This document shows positions 25,897 through 34,535 of a stretch of 34,958 nucleotides of DNA, piece by piece. The stretch comes from Gluconobacter sphaericus NBRC 12467 (GTDB lineage: Bacteria > Pseudomonadota > Alphaproteobacteria > Acetobacterales > Acetobacteraceae), in the NCBI RefSeq assembly GCF_006539125.1, contig NZ_BJMK01000023.1:1-34958 (forward strand). Reading direction: 5' to 3'. The position numbers and the translations under genes are program-made. Position 1 is the first letter of the stretch, and every line of letters begins with the position of its first letter. The notes under the pieces are model-generated. The model was not told the DNA's origin and did no database searches. It saw only the letters and a program-made list of their open reading frames with translations.

Positions 25897-26907
25897 TCAG
25901 GAAAGCTGGCCCCCGCAGCTCTGGCGGATCATCAACTGTCCGGAAACCAGGATACGGGTGCTGGACGTGGTGGGGTTGTCAATTCTGTCAAGCAACAGGC
26001 GTGCTGCATTGCGACCAACGCCCATCGGATCCGTCACGATGGTGGTCAAGGTCGGAAAAGATACGGCGCTTTGAGGCAGATCGTCGGCTCCGATAACTGC
26101 AAAATCGCGTCCGGGTATTTTCCCTCTGGCCAGCAGATAGCCCATGACAGACTGGGCGAGCATGTCATTGTAGCAGACAACGGCATCCGGCGGGCTGGAC
26201 GAGGCCAGGAGTTCCGGAAAGCTGCCCAGATCGGAGAGGTTCCCCAGATGGGTAGGAATGATCAGATCGTGTTTCAGCTTGTGTTTTTTCAGGGTCTTTC
26301 TGAAGCCATCGAGCCGTTCACGCGCAGCGGAATGTACCGGTTTGCCTCCAAGGAAGGCAATTTTCCGGCGTCCATGTCGGACGAGATGTGTGACGGCCAG
26401 GGAAGTCCCGTCTATATAGTCGGGGCCGACATAGTTGCCATTTCTCTGCGAGACGTGACGGAGAACCTGTACGAAGGGCAGGTGAAGCCGCTCGATTTCA
26501 GACAGAAGGGTGTCGGAGCTTCCGGCAGCCGGACAGAGAATGAGGCCATCCACGCCGTGTTCGCGCAGGCGACGGATTTGACGCAGCTGCCTGTCGGGAT
26601 TTTCGGCGCTGTTGACCAGAATGGCTACAATATTGGCGTCAACGATAACTTCGTCGATCCCCAGCATCAGTTGGCTGTAGAACGGGCTGCCAATGTCACA
26701 CAGGACAAGGCCGATCGTGCCGGTTTTCTGACCGCGCAGGTTTGCAGCGCCCCGATTGTAGATATAGCCCAGTTTATCCATCGCGCAGATGACACGGTCT
26801 CTTGTCTCCAGAGAGACAAGGGGGCTGTCCCGAAGCACCAGCGACGCAGTAGCGCGCGAGACCCCTGCTTCAACTGCCACAGAATTGAGGGTTATCGCTT
26901 TTTTCAT
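25897..26907 (-). CDS. LacI/GalR-family transcriptional regulator
   Basis: A 336-residue repressor-type protein. The N-terminal helix-turn-helix reads TLNSVAVEAGVSRATASLVL (about 6-25), with the hinge-helix region RGAANLRGQKTGTIGLVL. The periplasmic-binding-protein-like sensor domain follows (DIGSPFYSQLMLGID, GVDGLILCPA, VRHGRRKIAFLGG, GFRKTLKKHKL, DAVVCYNDMLA, VIGADDLPQS and FPTLTTI). It lies between the porin and the gluconate-dehydrogenase-type operon and is divergent from the latter, so it probably controls one or both in response to a sugar or sugar acid. The operator-like TAGATCGNTCTA sites nearby are its best candidate targets. Confidence 0.94.
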   Translation of the reverse strand: MKKAITLNSVAVEAGVSRATASLVLRDSPLVSLETRDRVICAMDKLGYIYNRGAANLRGQKTGTIGLVLCDIGSPFYSQLMLGIDEVIVDANIVAILVNSAENPDRQLRQIRRLREHGVDGLILCPAAGSSDTLLSEIERLHLPFVQVLRHVSQRNGNYVGPDYIDGTSLAVTHLVRHGRRKIAFLGGKPVHSAARERLDGFRKTLKKHKLKHDLIIPTHLGNLSDLGSFPELLASSSPPDAVVCYNDMLAQSVMGYLLARGKIPGRDFAVIGADDLPQSAVSFPTLTTIVTDPMGVGRNAARLLLDRIDNPTTSSTRILVSGQLMIRQSCGGQLS

Positions 26908-26998
26908 AACCCTCAGGCAGCCGTCACAAGCTGCAATATAGTGGAATTATTCAAAAGCGGACCTTCCGGAGAGCAGATATTCTTGCCTGTAATCATTC

Positions 26999-27014
26999 CA
27001 CACTTCCAGGTGTG
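26999..27014. promoter_or_regulatory. Inverted repeat in the lacI/dehydrogenase divergent region
   Basis: CACAC (26999-27003) and GTGTG (27010-27014) are separated by TTCCAG. The site lies 77 bases upstream of the small-subunit start, in the 183-base region between divergent genes. It differs from TAGATCGNTCTA and lacks a central CG, so it may belong to another regulator or be chance. Confidence 0.3.
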
Positions 27015-27090
27015 CGGGAAGCGAAAAGACTGAAGGGGCGATGGGCTGTTTTTCTATGTTGTCAGGTCATGTTTGTTATTGGAGCAAGAA

Positions 27091-27789
27091 ATGAAAATCC
27101 CCTCTTCGACGCGGCGTAATTTTACAGCCGGTCTTCTTGGGTCAGCGTCCTTCTGGATGTATGGCGGCCATAAAGTATGGGCTGATGCTTTGCAGTCAGA
27201 AAGTTTGCAGTCATACGAACCTAAATATTTCAATCGTGAGGAATGGCTATTCCTGAATGCTGCCTGCGCGCGAATATTTCCTGCGGATGCTCATGGACCC
27301 GACGCGGCCTTGCTTGGAGCGCCTGAATTCATTGATCGACAGATGGATACACCTTATGGGCATGGAGAGTTGTGGTACATGTCCGGTCCGTTCAAAGAAG
27401 GTGCCCCAAACCTGGGGTACCAGCTGTCTCTGCCGCCACGTGATCTCTATCGCCAGGCTATTGCCGCGGCAAATACCTATGTCCGCGATCATCATCAGGG
27501 ACAGACTTTCGCTCAGTTGACCATTCCGGAACAGATCGCACTCCTCAAACTGTTCGAGCAGGGCACGATGACTCTTGGCGCTGTCCCTGCCCATACCTTC
27601 TTCGAGCAGTTGCGTCAGAATACGCTTGAGGGTGTTTTTTCCGATCCCCTTTATGGCGGCAATAAGGCTCTGGCGGGATGGACGCTGCTCGGTTTTCCCG
27701 GCGCGCGCGCCGATTTCATGGACTGGGTTAATCAGAAGGGAGCGCCGTATCCGTTCGGGCCTGTTTCCATATCTGGCGAAACCGCCTGA
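27091..27789 (+). CDS. Gluconate 2-dehydrogenase subunit-3-type protein, Tat-exported
   Basis: A 232-residue small subunit of the Gluconate_2-dh3 type (PF13618). The twin-arginine signal is STRRNFTAGLLGSASFW (R8-R9). The mature part has FNREEWLFLNAACARIFPAD, EFIDRQMDTPYG and a C-terminal LEGVFSDPLYGGNKALAGWTL, all typical of the family. The ATG at 27091 is chosen because GGAG lies 8 bases upstream and the Tat signal follows at once. It should carry the GMC subunit (13 bases downstream) through the Tat system and keep it at the periplasmic membrane face. It is a different family from the small subunit at 22558. Confidence 0.92.
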   Translation: MKIPSSTRRNFTAGLLGSASFWMYGGHKVWADALQSESLQSYEPKYFNREEWLFLNAACARIFPADAHGPDAALLGAPEFIDRQMDTPYGHGELWYMSGPFKEGAPNLGYQLSLPPRDLYRQAIAAANTYVRDHHQGQTFAQLTIPEQIALLKLFEQGTMTLGAVPAHTFFEQLRQNTLEGVFSDPLYGGNKALAGWTLLGFPGARADFMDWVNQKGAPYPFGPVSISGETA

Positions 27790-27802
27790 GGATTTTTGAA
27801 TT

Positions 27803-29581
27803 ATGTGTGCGAAAAAAGTTGATGCCATCGTTATCGGTGCGGGTTGGGCTGGTTCCATCCTGGCCAAGGAACTCACGGAGGCAGGACTTTCGGTAGTTAT
27901 GCTCGAACGTGGTGACGAGCGTGCTACGGCAGTCGAAGGGGATTACCCAAGTTCGATTGACGAGTTGAGAGGAGCCATTCGTCACCGGCTTTTCCAGAAC
28001 CTGTCCCAGTCCACGGTTACGATACGGAATACGCTGGATCAGGAGGCACTACCTTACCGGCGTTTGGCGGCTTTCCTTCCCGGCGAGGGAGTGGGGGGGG
28101 CGGGACTGCACTGGTCGGGCGTTCATTTCCGTGTTGCTCCGGATGACCTGGCTTTACGCACGAATGTTGTCGCTCGGTACGGAAAGAATTTTATTCCTGA
28201 GGGGATGAATCTGCAGGATTACGGCGTGACTTATGAGGAGCTTGAACCGTTTTTCGATAAGGCGGAAAAAGTTTTCGGCACCTCCGGGGAACCTTACACC
28301 ATCAAGGGAAAGATAGCTGGAAACGGTAACCGGTTTGCCCCTGATCGTTCCGATGCATTTCCGCTTCCAGCGATGGGTGAGGTCTATTCTGCTAGCCTCT
28401 TCCGCTCGGCTGCCGCGAATGTAGGCTATCATCCCTATGCGCTTCCTGCTGCAAATGCTTCTGCGCAGTATACCAATCCTTACGGGGTGCAGATGGGGCC
28501 ATGCAATTTTTGTGGGTATTGCAGTGGTTATGACTGTTACATGTACTCCAAGGCTTCTCCCAATGTGAACATTCTGCCTGCTTTGCGCCAGGATCCGAAA
28601 TTTACTCTGATTACCAAGGCACATGTTCTCAAAGTCAATCTCGATGCCGACAACAAAAAGGCGACGGGTGTGAGTTACTTGGACCTGCGCACCAAAAAGC
28701 AGGTCGAACTGGATGCCGATCTGGTCATTATCAGTGCCTTCCAGTTTCACAATGTCCACCTCATGCTGCTATCCGGGATCGGCCAGCCCTATAATCCGCA
28801 ACAGAACACTGGAACGGTGGGACGGAATTTCGTTTATCAGACGATCACCACATCACGGGCGTGGCTGTCGCCAAAACAATACACCAATCTCTTCGTTGGA
28901 GCCGGTGGTGCAGGTGTTGCGATCGATGACTTCAACAGCATGAATTTTGATCATGGGCCACTGGGCTTCGTGGGTGGGTCTCCTGTCTGGGTTAATCAGG
29001 CTGGTGTGAAGCCGATTGCGGCTGCCGTTGGTGGCCCTGGTGGTAAGGCGCCAACCTGGGGGGAGGGTTACAAGGAGGCCATGGTCGATACCTACCGTCA
29101 CTCCCTGACCATTGACGCGCATGGCAGCAACATGGCGTACCGGGACGTGTATCTTGATCTCGATCCCACCTACAGCAATGCCTACGGTCAGCCTCTGCTC
29201 CGGATGACGTTCAACTGGAAAGACAACGATATCCGGATGAACCAGTATGTGGTGGGCAAGATCGAACCCATCATCAAGGCAATGGGGGCTACCAAGTATT
29301 CTTTGGGAATGCTGAAGGACGGAGAGGTTTTTGATACCCGCCGGTATCAGACTACGCATCTTGGCGGTGGGGCCATCATGGGAACTGATCCTAAGACCAG
29401 TTGCGTCAACCGATATCTGCAGAGTTGGGACGTCTCGAATGTTTTCGTGATCGGCGCCAGCGCATTCCCGCAGGGGATGGGATATAACCCGACCGGAATG
29501 GTCGCAGCCCTAGCATACTGGGCCGCCTATCATATCCGGACGACCTATCTGAAAAATCCAGGCCCGATGGTGCAGGCATGA
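27803..29581 (+). CDS. GMC-family FAD dehydrogenase large subunit (gluconate/2-ketogluconate type)
   Basis: A 592-residue flavoprotein. FAD motif IGAGWAGSILAKELTEAG (G12/G14/G17) with E35; VGGAGLHWSG (98-106) is the FAD-contact segment. A cysteine cluster CNFCGYCSGYDC (C234, C237, C240, C245) could hold an Fe-S cluster. H519 (TTHLGGG) and N562 (YNPTG) are the likely catalytic pair. With subunit-3 upstream and triheme cytochrome c overlapping downstream it matches the three-subunit gluconate 2-dehydrogenase and 2-keto-gluconate dehydrogenase complexes of acetic acid bacteria. The exact acid or polyol oxidised is not determined. It has no signal of its own. A run of eight G is at 28093-28100. 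Confidence 0.93.
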   Translation: MCAKKVDAIVIGAGWAGSILAKELTEAGLSVVMLERGDERATAVEGDYPSSIDELRGAIRHRLFQNLSQSTVTIRNTLDQEALPYRRLAAFLPGEGVGGAGLHWSGVHFRVAPDDLALRTNVVARYGKNFIPEGMNLQDYGVTYEELEPFFDKAEKVFGTSGEPYTIKGKIAGNGNRFAPDRSDAFPLPAMGEVYSASLFRSAAANVGYHPYALPAANASAQYTNPYGVQMGPCNFCGYCSGYDCYMYSKASPNVNILPALRQDPKFTLITKAHVLKVNLDADNKKATGVSYLDLRTKKQVELDADLVIISAFQFHNVHLMLLSGIGQPYNPQQNTGTVGRNFVYQTITTSRAWLSPKQYTNLFVGAGGAGVAIDDFNSMNFDHGPLGFVGGSPVWVNQAGVKPIAAAVGGPGGKAPTWGEGYKEAMVDTYRHSLTIDAHGSNMAYRDVYLDLDPTYSNAYGQPLLRMTFNWKDNDIRMNQYVVGKIEPIIKAMGATKYSLGMLKDGEVFDTRRYQTTHLGGGAIMGTDPKTSCVNRYLQSWDVSNVFVIGASAFPQGMGYNPTGMVAALAYWAAYHIRTTYLKNPGPMVQA

Positions 29582-30906
29582 AGTACGGTTTGTTCACCCG
29601 CGCAGCGTTTTTTGGCGTTGCCGCTCTGCTGGCAGGTTCGGTTTCTGAACTGCGGGCGGAGGATATGAGTGCCCTGATCGCTCAGGGAAAGTATGTCGCG
29701 GAAGCTTCCGATTGTAGCGCATGTCATACTGTCCGGGGCAGGGGCGAGTTCGCAGGGGGAATGGAATTCAAGCTTCCTATTGGATCGCTTTACTCATCTA
29801 ACATTACACCTGATCCTACCCACGGCATTGGGGCTTATTCTGAAGCGGAATTCTCCCGTGCCGTGCGTGAAGGTGTACGCCGGGACGGGGCAAGCCTTTA
29901 TCCAGCCATGCCGTTTCCTTCGTATGCCCGTATGAGCGACGGCGATCTTCATGCTCTGTATGTCTATTTCATGAAGGGTGTGCAGCCGGTTGCGCTAGCA
30001 GTTCCGCCCAACAGCATTCCGTGGCCTTTGTCCATCCGCTTACCAATGACCATCTGGCGAGCTGTATTTTCTCCTTCCGTTGTCGCGGCCCAGAAAGATG
30101 TCAACCGGCCTTTACGTGATGATGAAATAGAACGGGGGGCTTATCTGGTCGAGGGGCCAGGGCATTGCGGGGCATGTCATTCACCGCGGGGCATGGCCTT
30201 GCAGGAGAAAGCTCTTTCAAATAGCAATGGATCGCTTTTCCTTTCGGGCGGCGCTGCAATCGATGGCTTTGTACCGACAAGTCTGCGGCAGGATCAGCGT
30301 ACCGGACTGGCGGGATGGTCTGAAGACGATATCGTACAGTTCCTTGCTACAGGCCGTAACCGGCGCGGCGAAGCATTTGGGGGCATGACGGATGCCATTT
30401 TTCATGGAACACAGCATCTAACGGATGCGGATCTCCATGCGATGGCGCGGTATCTGCTCTCCTTGCAACCCCACCAGCCCACGCTCTCGGCATGGCATTA
30501 TGATCCGTCAGCGGCCAATGCGCTGCAGGCGGGAGACGCCTCTGCACAGGGTGCCAAAGTTTATGTGGATCACTGCGAGGCCTGTCATCGTTCAGATGGC
30601 CGTGGATATGCCCCTGCCTTCCCGCCTTTGGCCGGGAATCCTGTTCTCATGAGTGCTGATCCAGCCTCTTTGGTGCACGTAGTCCAAAGTGGTGCGGTTC
30701 TGCCGGGCATGACCAAAGCGCCGTCTGCCTTCGCCATGCCCGCATACTCAGGTATACTGAGTTCGCAGCAGATTGCTGATGTCGTCACTTTTATCCGCAA
30801 GGCCTGGGGCAATAATGCCGCTCCGGTCACTGCTGCAATGGTGGAAGAACTACGAAAATCAGCCCCTGAATCGGCAATCAAAAAAGGTATTATTCCTTTG
30901 AATTAA
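29578..30906 (+). CDS. Triheme cytochrome c subunit of the second dehydrogenase
   Basis: A 442-residue periplasmic cytochrome. The signal peptide ends near LRA-ED. Hemes are at CSACH (46-50), CGACH (197-201) and CEACH (333-337). The start overlaps the large-subunit stop (ATGA). It is clearly paralogous to the cytochrome at 19469: both share GSLYSSNITP-like, RRDGASLYPAMP-like and HALYVYFM segments. Unlike that protein it has no C-terminal transmembrane helix, ending SAIKKGIIPLN, so its membrane contact must be through other surfaces or partners. It ends the operon, with a terminator shortly after. Confidence 0.94.
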   Translation: MKYGLFTRAAFFGVAALLAGSVSELRAEDMSALIAQGKYVAEASDCSACHTVRGRGEFAGGMEFKLPIGSLYSSNITPDPTHGIGAYSEAEFSRAVREGVRRDGASLYPAMPFPSYARMSDGDLHALYVYFMKGVQPVALAVPPNSIPWPLSIRLPMTIWRAVFSPSVVAAQKDVNRPLRDDEIERGAYLVEGPGHCGACHSPRGMALQEKALSNSNGSLFLSGGAAIDGFVPTSLRQDQRTGLAGWSEDDIVQFLATGRNRRGEAFGGMTDAIFHGTQHLTDADLHAMARYLLSLQPHQPTLSAWHYDPSAANALQAGDASAQGAKVYVDHCEACHRSDGRGYAPAFPPLAGNPVLMSADPASLVHVVQSGAVLPGMTKAPSAFAMPAYSGILSSQQIADVVTFIRKAWGNNAAPVTAAMVEELRKSAPESAIKKGIIPLN

Positions 30907-30943
30907 AGGTCGGATTTATGAGGTCAGCATAAGGTGGAGGGAG

Positions 30944-30976
30944 AATGGCCGAAAAGAAGATTTTCGGCTATTTTCT
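30944..30976 (+). terminator. Intrinsic terminator of the second dehydrogenase operon
   Basis: AATGGCCGAAAA (30944-30955) pairs with TTTTCGGCTATT (30961-30972), a 12-bp stem with one G-U pair and a GAAGA loop, followed by a T-rich TTCTTT. It lies 38 bases past the cytochrome c stop. Confidence 0.82.
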
Positions 30977-31080
30977 TTAAAGCGACAGTTGGAGAATTCG
31001 AGAAATCCTCTGGGTTTAAGGTTTTCTCTATAATTTTATTTCTCGTGTATTTCCTCGATCTAGTCTTATCAAACTAAGTG

Positions 31081-31205
31081 CTTGACGCTCAAAAGGTCCG
31101 GCTGTTTCGCGAGCGTCTGGCGCAGGCAGGTGAGATCGATGGTCTGTTCAATCGCATTGATGTCATTCTGTAGAACGCGGGTTCTCCGCCGATGTTAGGC
31201 CAGAG
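31081..31205 (+). pseudogene. IS5-family transposase fragment
   Basis: Translation gives LDAQKVRLFRERLAQAGEI, then DGLFNRIDVIL, a stop, and NAGSPPMLGQ. This corresponds to the VKAVWLFRERLTQAG ... MLGQILDATL segment of the transposase remnant near 17250-17390. Only this internal piece is recognisable. It shows a second IS5 event in the accessory region. Confidence 0.8.
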
Positions 31206-31556
31206 CCCGCTTCAAATCCGGGCAGAAGACTTCAAAATGCACAGTTGGAAAAACTCTTCGAGCGGATCGCCAGGCCCGCTCAGCCGCGCAAGCCGCTCCT
31301 CGGTATCAAAGAAGCCCGGACCGCTTCATGATTCATATTCCAATCAAACTAGGAAAAATAAAATCACAGAGAAAGCCTCGAAACCATAGGTTTTTTGAAG
31401 CCTCCACGTAAAAATAACACGCCATTAAACTGCGGGACTAGGCACTCAAGAGCTCTCAAAAAGCGTTGGTATTATGCAACAGAAGAATGATTTTAATCCG
31501 ATGCCACATTCGTTTCGGTTGTCGGATCATTTCAGGAGTGTAGAAGGGGGAGCACT

Positions 31557-31577
31557 ATGACGTTTTTCAGCGTCTGA
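31557..31577 (+). other. Possible leader mini-ORF (six codons)
   Basis: ATG ACG TTT TTC AGC GTC TGA, coding MTFFSV, is preceded by the strong ribosome site AGGGGGA (31544-31550) and ends 24 bases before the TonB receptor start. It could couple or tune translation of the receptor. It may equally be chance. Confidence 0.3.
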
Positions 31578-31601
31578 ACATTCGATGAGGGGATCACTCA
31601 T

Positions 31602-34523
31602 ATGAGATCTAGGCCGTTTTTCGTTGGGCTGCTGCAAAAAACTGTAGAGTCCGTCAAGTCACGTCCTCTCCTTCTGGCGGCAACAGTTCTTACATCATCA
31701 TCGTTGGTGCCTGCATACGCAGAAACTGAGACGCCAGCTCAAACCTCAAATGCAGCGATTAATGCAAAAGCGAATATCCGAAAAGGTAAAGACAATAATT
31801 CAAAAAAGACTGTTATTTCTAGGTCTAAAAATATTACTTTTGATGGATCCGGGTCAACGGAAAATGTTGTAGTGACTGGATCCGCTCTGCATTCCGGAAA
31901 ATACAATCCAAATCCTGTCCAGATAATAACAGCTAAACAAATCAATATGACAGGATCAACAAATCTTGGTGACTACCTGCAAAGGTTGCCATCTATTGGC
32001 TCATCGGGAACAACGAACACGCAAACAAATGGCGGCGGCGGCGCTTCGTGTACAGATATCCGAAATTTTGGTAGTAGCCGAGTGCTGGTGCTGATTGATG
32101 GAAAACGCACCTCTCTTAATGGCGCTTCTGCTTGCGTGGATTTGAATACAATTCCAGTGCAGCAAATTGCTAGCGTTGAAATCCTGAAAGATGGCGGTTC
32201 AGAACTCTACGGTGCAGACGCTGTTTCGGGGGTGATCAATATCAAGCTTCGTCACGATTTAACGACTGGTAATATTACTGTTCGTGGCGGGATTACTGGT
32301 CAGGGTGATAATCAGACAGGTCAGATTTCTGCCTATAAAGGTTGGAATTTTGATCATGACAAAGGTAATATCACGCTCTTTGGATCTTACATGACGCAAG
32401 GAGGAGTATTACAGCGCAATCGTTCTTGGGCAGAAAATGCTCAAACGAATAATCCTACCAGTTCATCTGGCGCTGTATACGGCTCCAGCATCACCTCAAG
32501 TGGATTATTCTACGGAAACAATACAGGAAATGCCTATTCTGGTAATGGGACTAATGGCGTTACGTCATATAACGGTCAACGATATCAGTACGGTCAAGCT
32601 CAGTCTCTTATGAATGCCCTGCAGAATGCGACTATGTCTGCAGATTTGCATTATGAATTGAACAGACATTTCGATTTCTACGGAAATTCACGTTATTCCC
32701 ATAAAACATCAAATAGCTATATGGCACCGGAGCCTGTTGCTGGGACGCCAACTACCATCCTTCTTCCGACTAACTATCCTGGGAATACTACTGGTGAACC
32801 TCTTCAGGTTTACAAGCGTATAACACAATGGGGAAATCGTCGGGACGAAACGGCACTGGACACTTGGACCAGTATGGCGGGCGTCAAAGGTGAAATCACT
32901 CACGGGTGGAATTACGACTTGTCCTATACCTACGGTATGAGTCGCGAAACAGATCAGATGGAAGGGGCTGGAAACTACCTCAAGCTTTTGCAGGAATGGG
33001 GTTTAACCCCGAGCGATTTGGGTAATCTGGAAGACCCCAACACGACTTTTACGTATAATCCAAACAGTTGCGCCGGTAGCGCAGGATGCCAGCAAACAAG
33101 TGCGTTTTCAAACCTCTCTTCTACTGGGGCTGCTTACTCAAATTACACCACTATTAACCATTCTTTGTACCAGTTGCGTGATTTGAACCTCCGTATTCAT
33201 AATAATCATGTTGCACACATGCCTTGGAATAATGGTGGAGATCTTGGTATTGCCTTGGGAATGGAGCATAGAGGCGAATCTTTGAATTATACGCCTGATC
33301 CAAATGTCGTTTCGGGGAACACTTTGACAAATTCTCAGGGTATTACTTCTGGTGGATTTAACGTCACAGAAGGATATCTGGAAGGTCGCGCTCAATTTCT
33401 AAGAAATGCCTTTCTTGCAAAGGATCTTAGTGTTGATGCCCAGGGACGCTTTTCTTCTTATAATACGTTTGGAAGCACTAAAAACTGGAAGGTCGCACTT
33501 AACTGGGCACCGACTGAAGATGTGAGTTTTCATGCGACTTTGGGAACGTCATTCCGTCAGCCTAATGTTTATGAAATGTACGGTGGCCAAGCGCTCAGCT
33601 ATGCAACCGCGACTGATCCGTGTGCACAAGTAAGTTCTTACGCGGGCGACGCAGCTGCTGTTCAGGCTAATTGTGCTGCTCACGGTATTAATACTTCTAA
33701 GTTTGTACAGGCAGGTGGTGGACAGGTTGCTACTACAACAGGTGGTAACTCTAAACTACGTCCAGAAACAGGTCGTACCTATACGTTTGGTGCTACGCTG
33801 ACGCCGCGTTGGGTTAAAGGTTTTTCTACATCGGTGGAATTTTGGCACTACTCCCTGCAGCACATGATTGGGAGTCTGGGAACACAATATATCCTAGACT
33901 CCTGTTACACAAATTCCGATCCAAGTCAGTGCGCGTATATTACTAGAAACTCTGGTGGACAAATTACTAATGTAAATGCCATTGATGAGAATTTGGGTGA
34001 TATGATTACAAGTGGCATAGATTGGGACCTTAATTACAGCTTCAGAATTACGCGAAATGATTTGTTTTCTATAGCAAATAATTTCCAAAGGCTTCTTCAG
34101 TACAAGCAGCAGAATGTTTCTGGTGGGGCTTGGTATGATTATAGCGGATCTTTGATGTATCAAGGAACTGCTGGTGAAACATCCGGTGTGCCTATTACCC
34201 GTGATTACCTCACATTAACATGGCAGCATGGGCCATTTGCCTTAAATTATATGGTGAATTATATTAGCGGTATGCGTTGGAATAATGGAACAAATAATCT
34301 AACTCGCGTTGGTACTATGCGTGTTAAGACGCCTGGCATGTATATGCAGGACCTGAGTGCAAGTTATAGCTACAAACAATGGGCATTTACTGGCGGGATT
34401 CAGAATGTCGCCAATAAAAAGCCACCATTTGTCGCTAGTGCAACAGATAATAGTCTTGGTGGAATGTATGGAAGCTACTATCAAGGGCGTTATTTTTTCC
34501 TGCAAGCCGGAATGAATTTCTAA
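31602..34523 (+). CDS. TonB-dependent receptor, AT-rich, with extended N-terminus
   Basis: A 973-residue outer-membrane receptor. Signal peptide of about 40 residues ending VPAYA-ET; a charged Asn/Lys-rich linker; TonB-box-like ENVVVTGSAL (88-97). The plug contains DIRNFGSSRVLVLIDGKR and VEILKDGGSELYGADAVSGVINI, the form typical of large sugar- or peptide-type receptors. The barrel is rich in Asn, Ser, Gly and Thr and ends LQAGMNF with terminal Phe. GAGGGG before ATG 31602 supports the start. Base composition and codon choice are visibly more AT-rich than the dehydrogenase genes, pointing to transfer. The ligand is unknown; placement suggests a substrate or metal used by the oxidation island. 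Confidence 0.92.
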   Translation: MRSRPFFVGLLQKTVESVKSRPLLLAATVLTSSSLVPAYAETETPAQTSNAAINAKANIRKGKDNNSKKTVISRSKNITFDGSGSTENVVVTGSALHSGKYNPNPVQIITAKQINMTGSTNLGDYLQRLPSIGSSGTTNTQTNGGGGASCTDIRNFGSSRVLVLIDGKRTSLNGASACVDLNTIPVQQIASVEILKDGGSELYGADAVSGVINIKLRHDLTTGNITVRGGITGQGDNQTGQISAYKGWNFDHDKGNITLFGSYMTQGGVLQRNRSWAENAQTNNPTSSSGAVYGSSITSSGLFYGNNTGNAYSGNGTNGVTSYNGQRYQYGQAQSLMNALQNATMSADLHYELNRHFDFYGNSRYSHKTSNSYMAPEPVAGTPTTILLPTNYPGNTTGEPLQVYKRITQWGNRRDETALDTWTSMAGVKGEITHGWNYDLSYTYGMSRETDQMEGAGNYLKLLQEWGLTPSDLGNLEDPNTTFTYNPNSCAGSAGCQQTSAFSNLSSTGAAYSNYTTINHSLYQLRDLNLRIHNNHVAHMPWNNGGDLGIALGMEHRGESLNYTPDPNVVSGNTLTNSQGITSGGFNVTEGYLEGRAQFLRNAFLAKDLSVDAQGRFSSYNTFGSTKNWKVALNWAPTEDVSFHATLGTSFRQPNVYEMYGGQALSYATATDPCAQVSSYAGDAAAVQANCAAHGINTSKFVQAGGGQVATTTGGNSKLRPETGRTYTFGATLTPRWVKGFSTSVEFWHYSLQHMIGSLGTQYILDSCYTNSDPSQCAYITRNSGGQITNVNAIDENLGDMITSGIDWDLNYSFRITRNDLFSIANNFQRLLQYKQQNVSGGAWYDYSGSLMYQGTAGETSGVPITRDYLTLTWQHGPFALNYMVNYISGMRWNNGTNNLTRVGTMRVKTPGMYMQDLSASYSYKQWAFTGGIQNVANKKPPFVASATDNSLGGMYGSYYQGRYFFLQAGMNF

Positions 34524-34535
34524 TATCGCTGAGTA

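Larger units (their letters stand above)
30977..31601. other. Spacer before the AT-rich TonB receptor
   Basis: No intact gene was recognised in this 625-base stretch. It contains an IS5 transposase fragment (31081-31205), then unassigned AT-rich DNA, and a mini-ORF with a strong ribosome site at 31557. The promoter of the receptor gene should be within the last 200 bases, but no boxes were placed. Confidence 0.5.

Noticed and set aside
25738-27033. Open frame of 431 codons on the plus strand opposite the LacI-family gene
   Set aside because: It is a mirror frame of the regulator with no family features, and starts inside the end of the porin gene.
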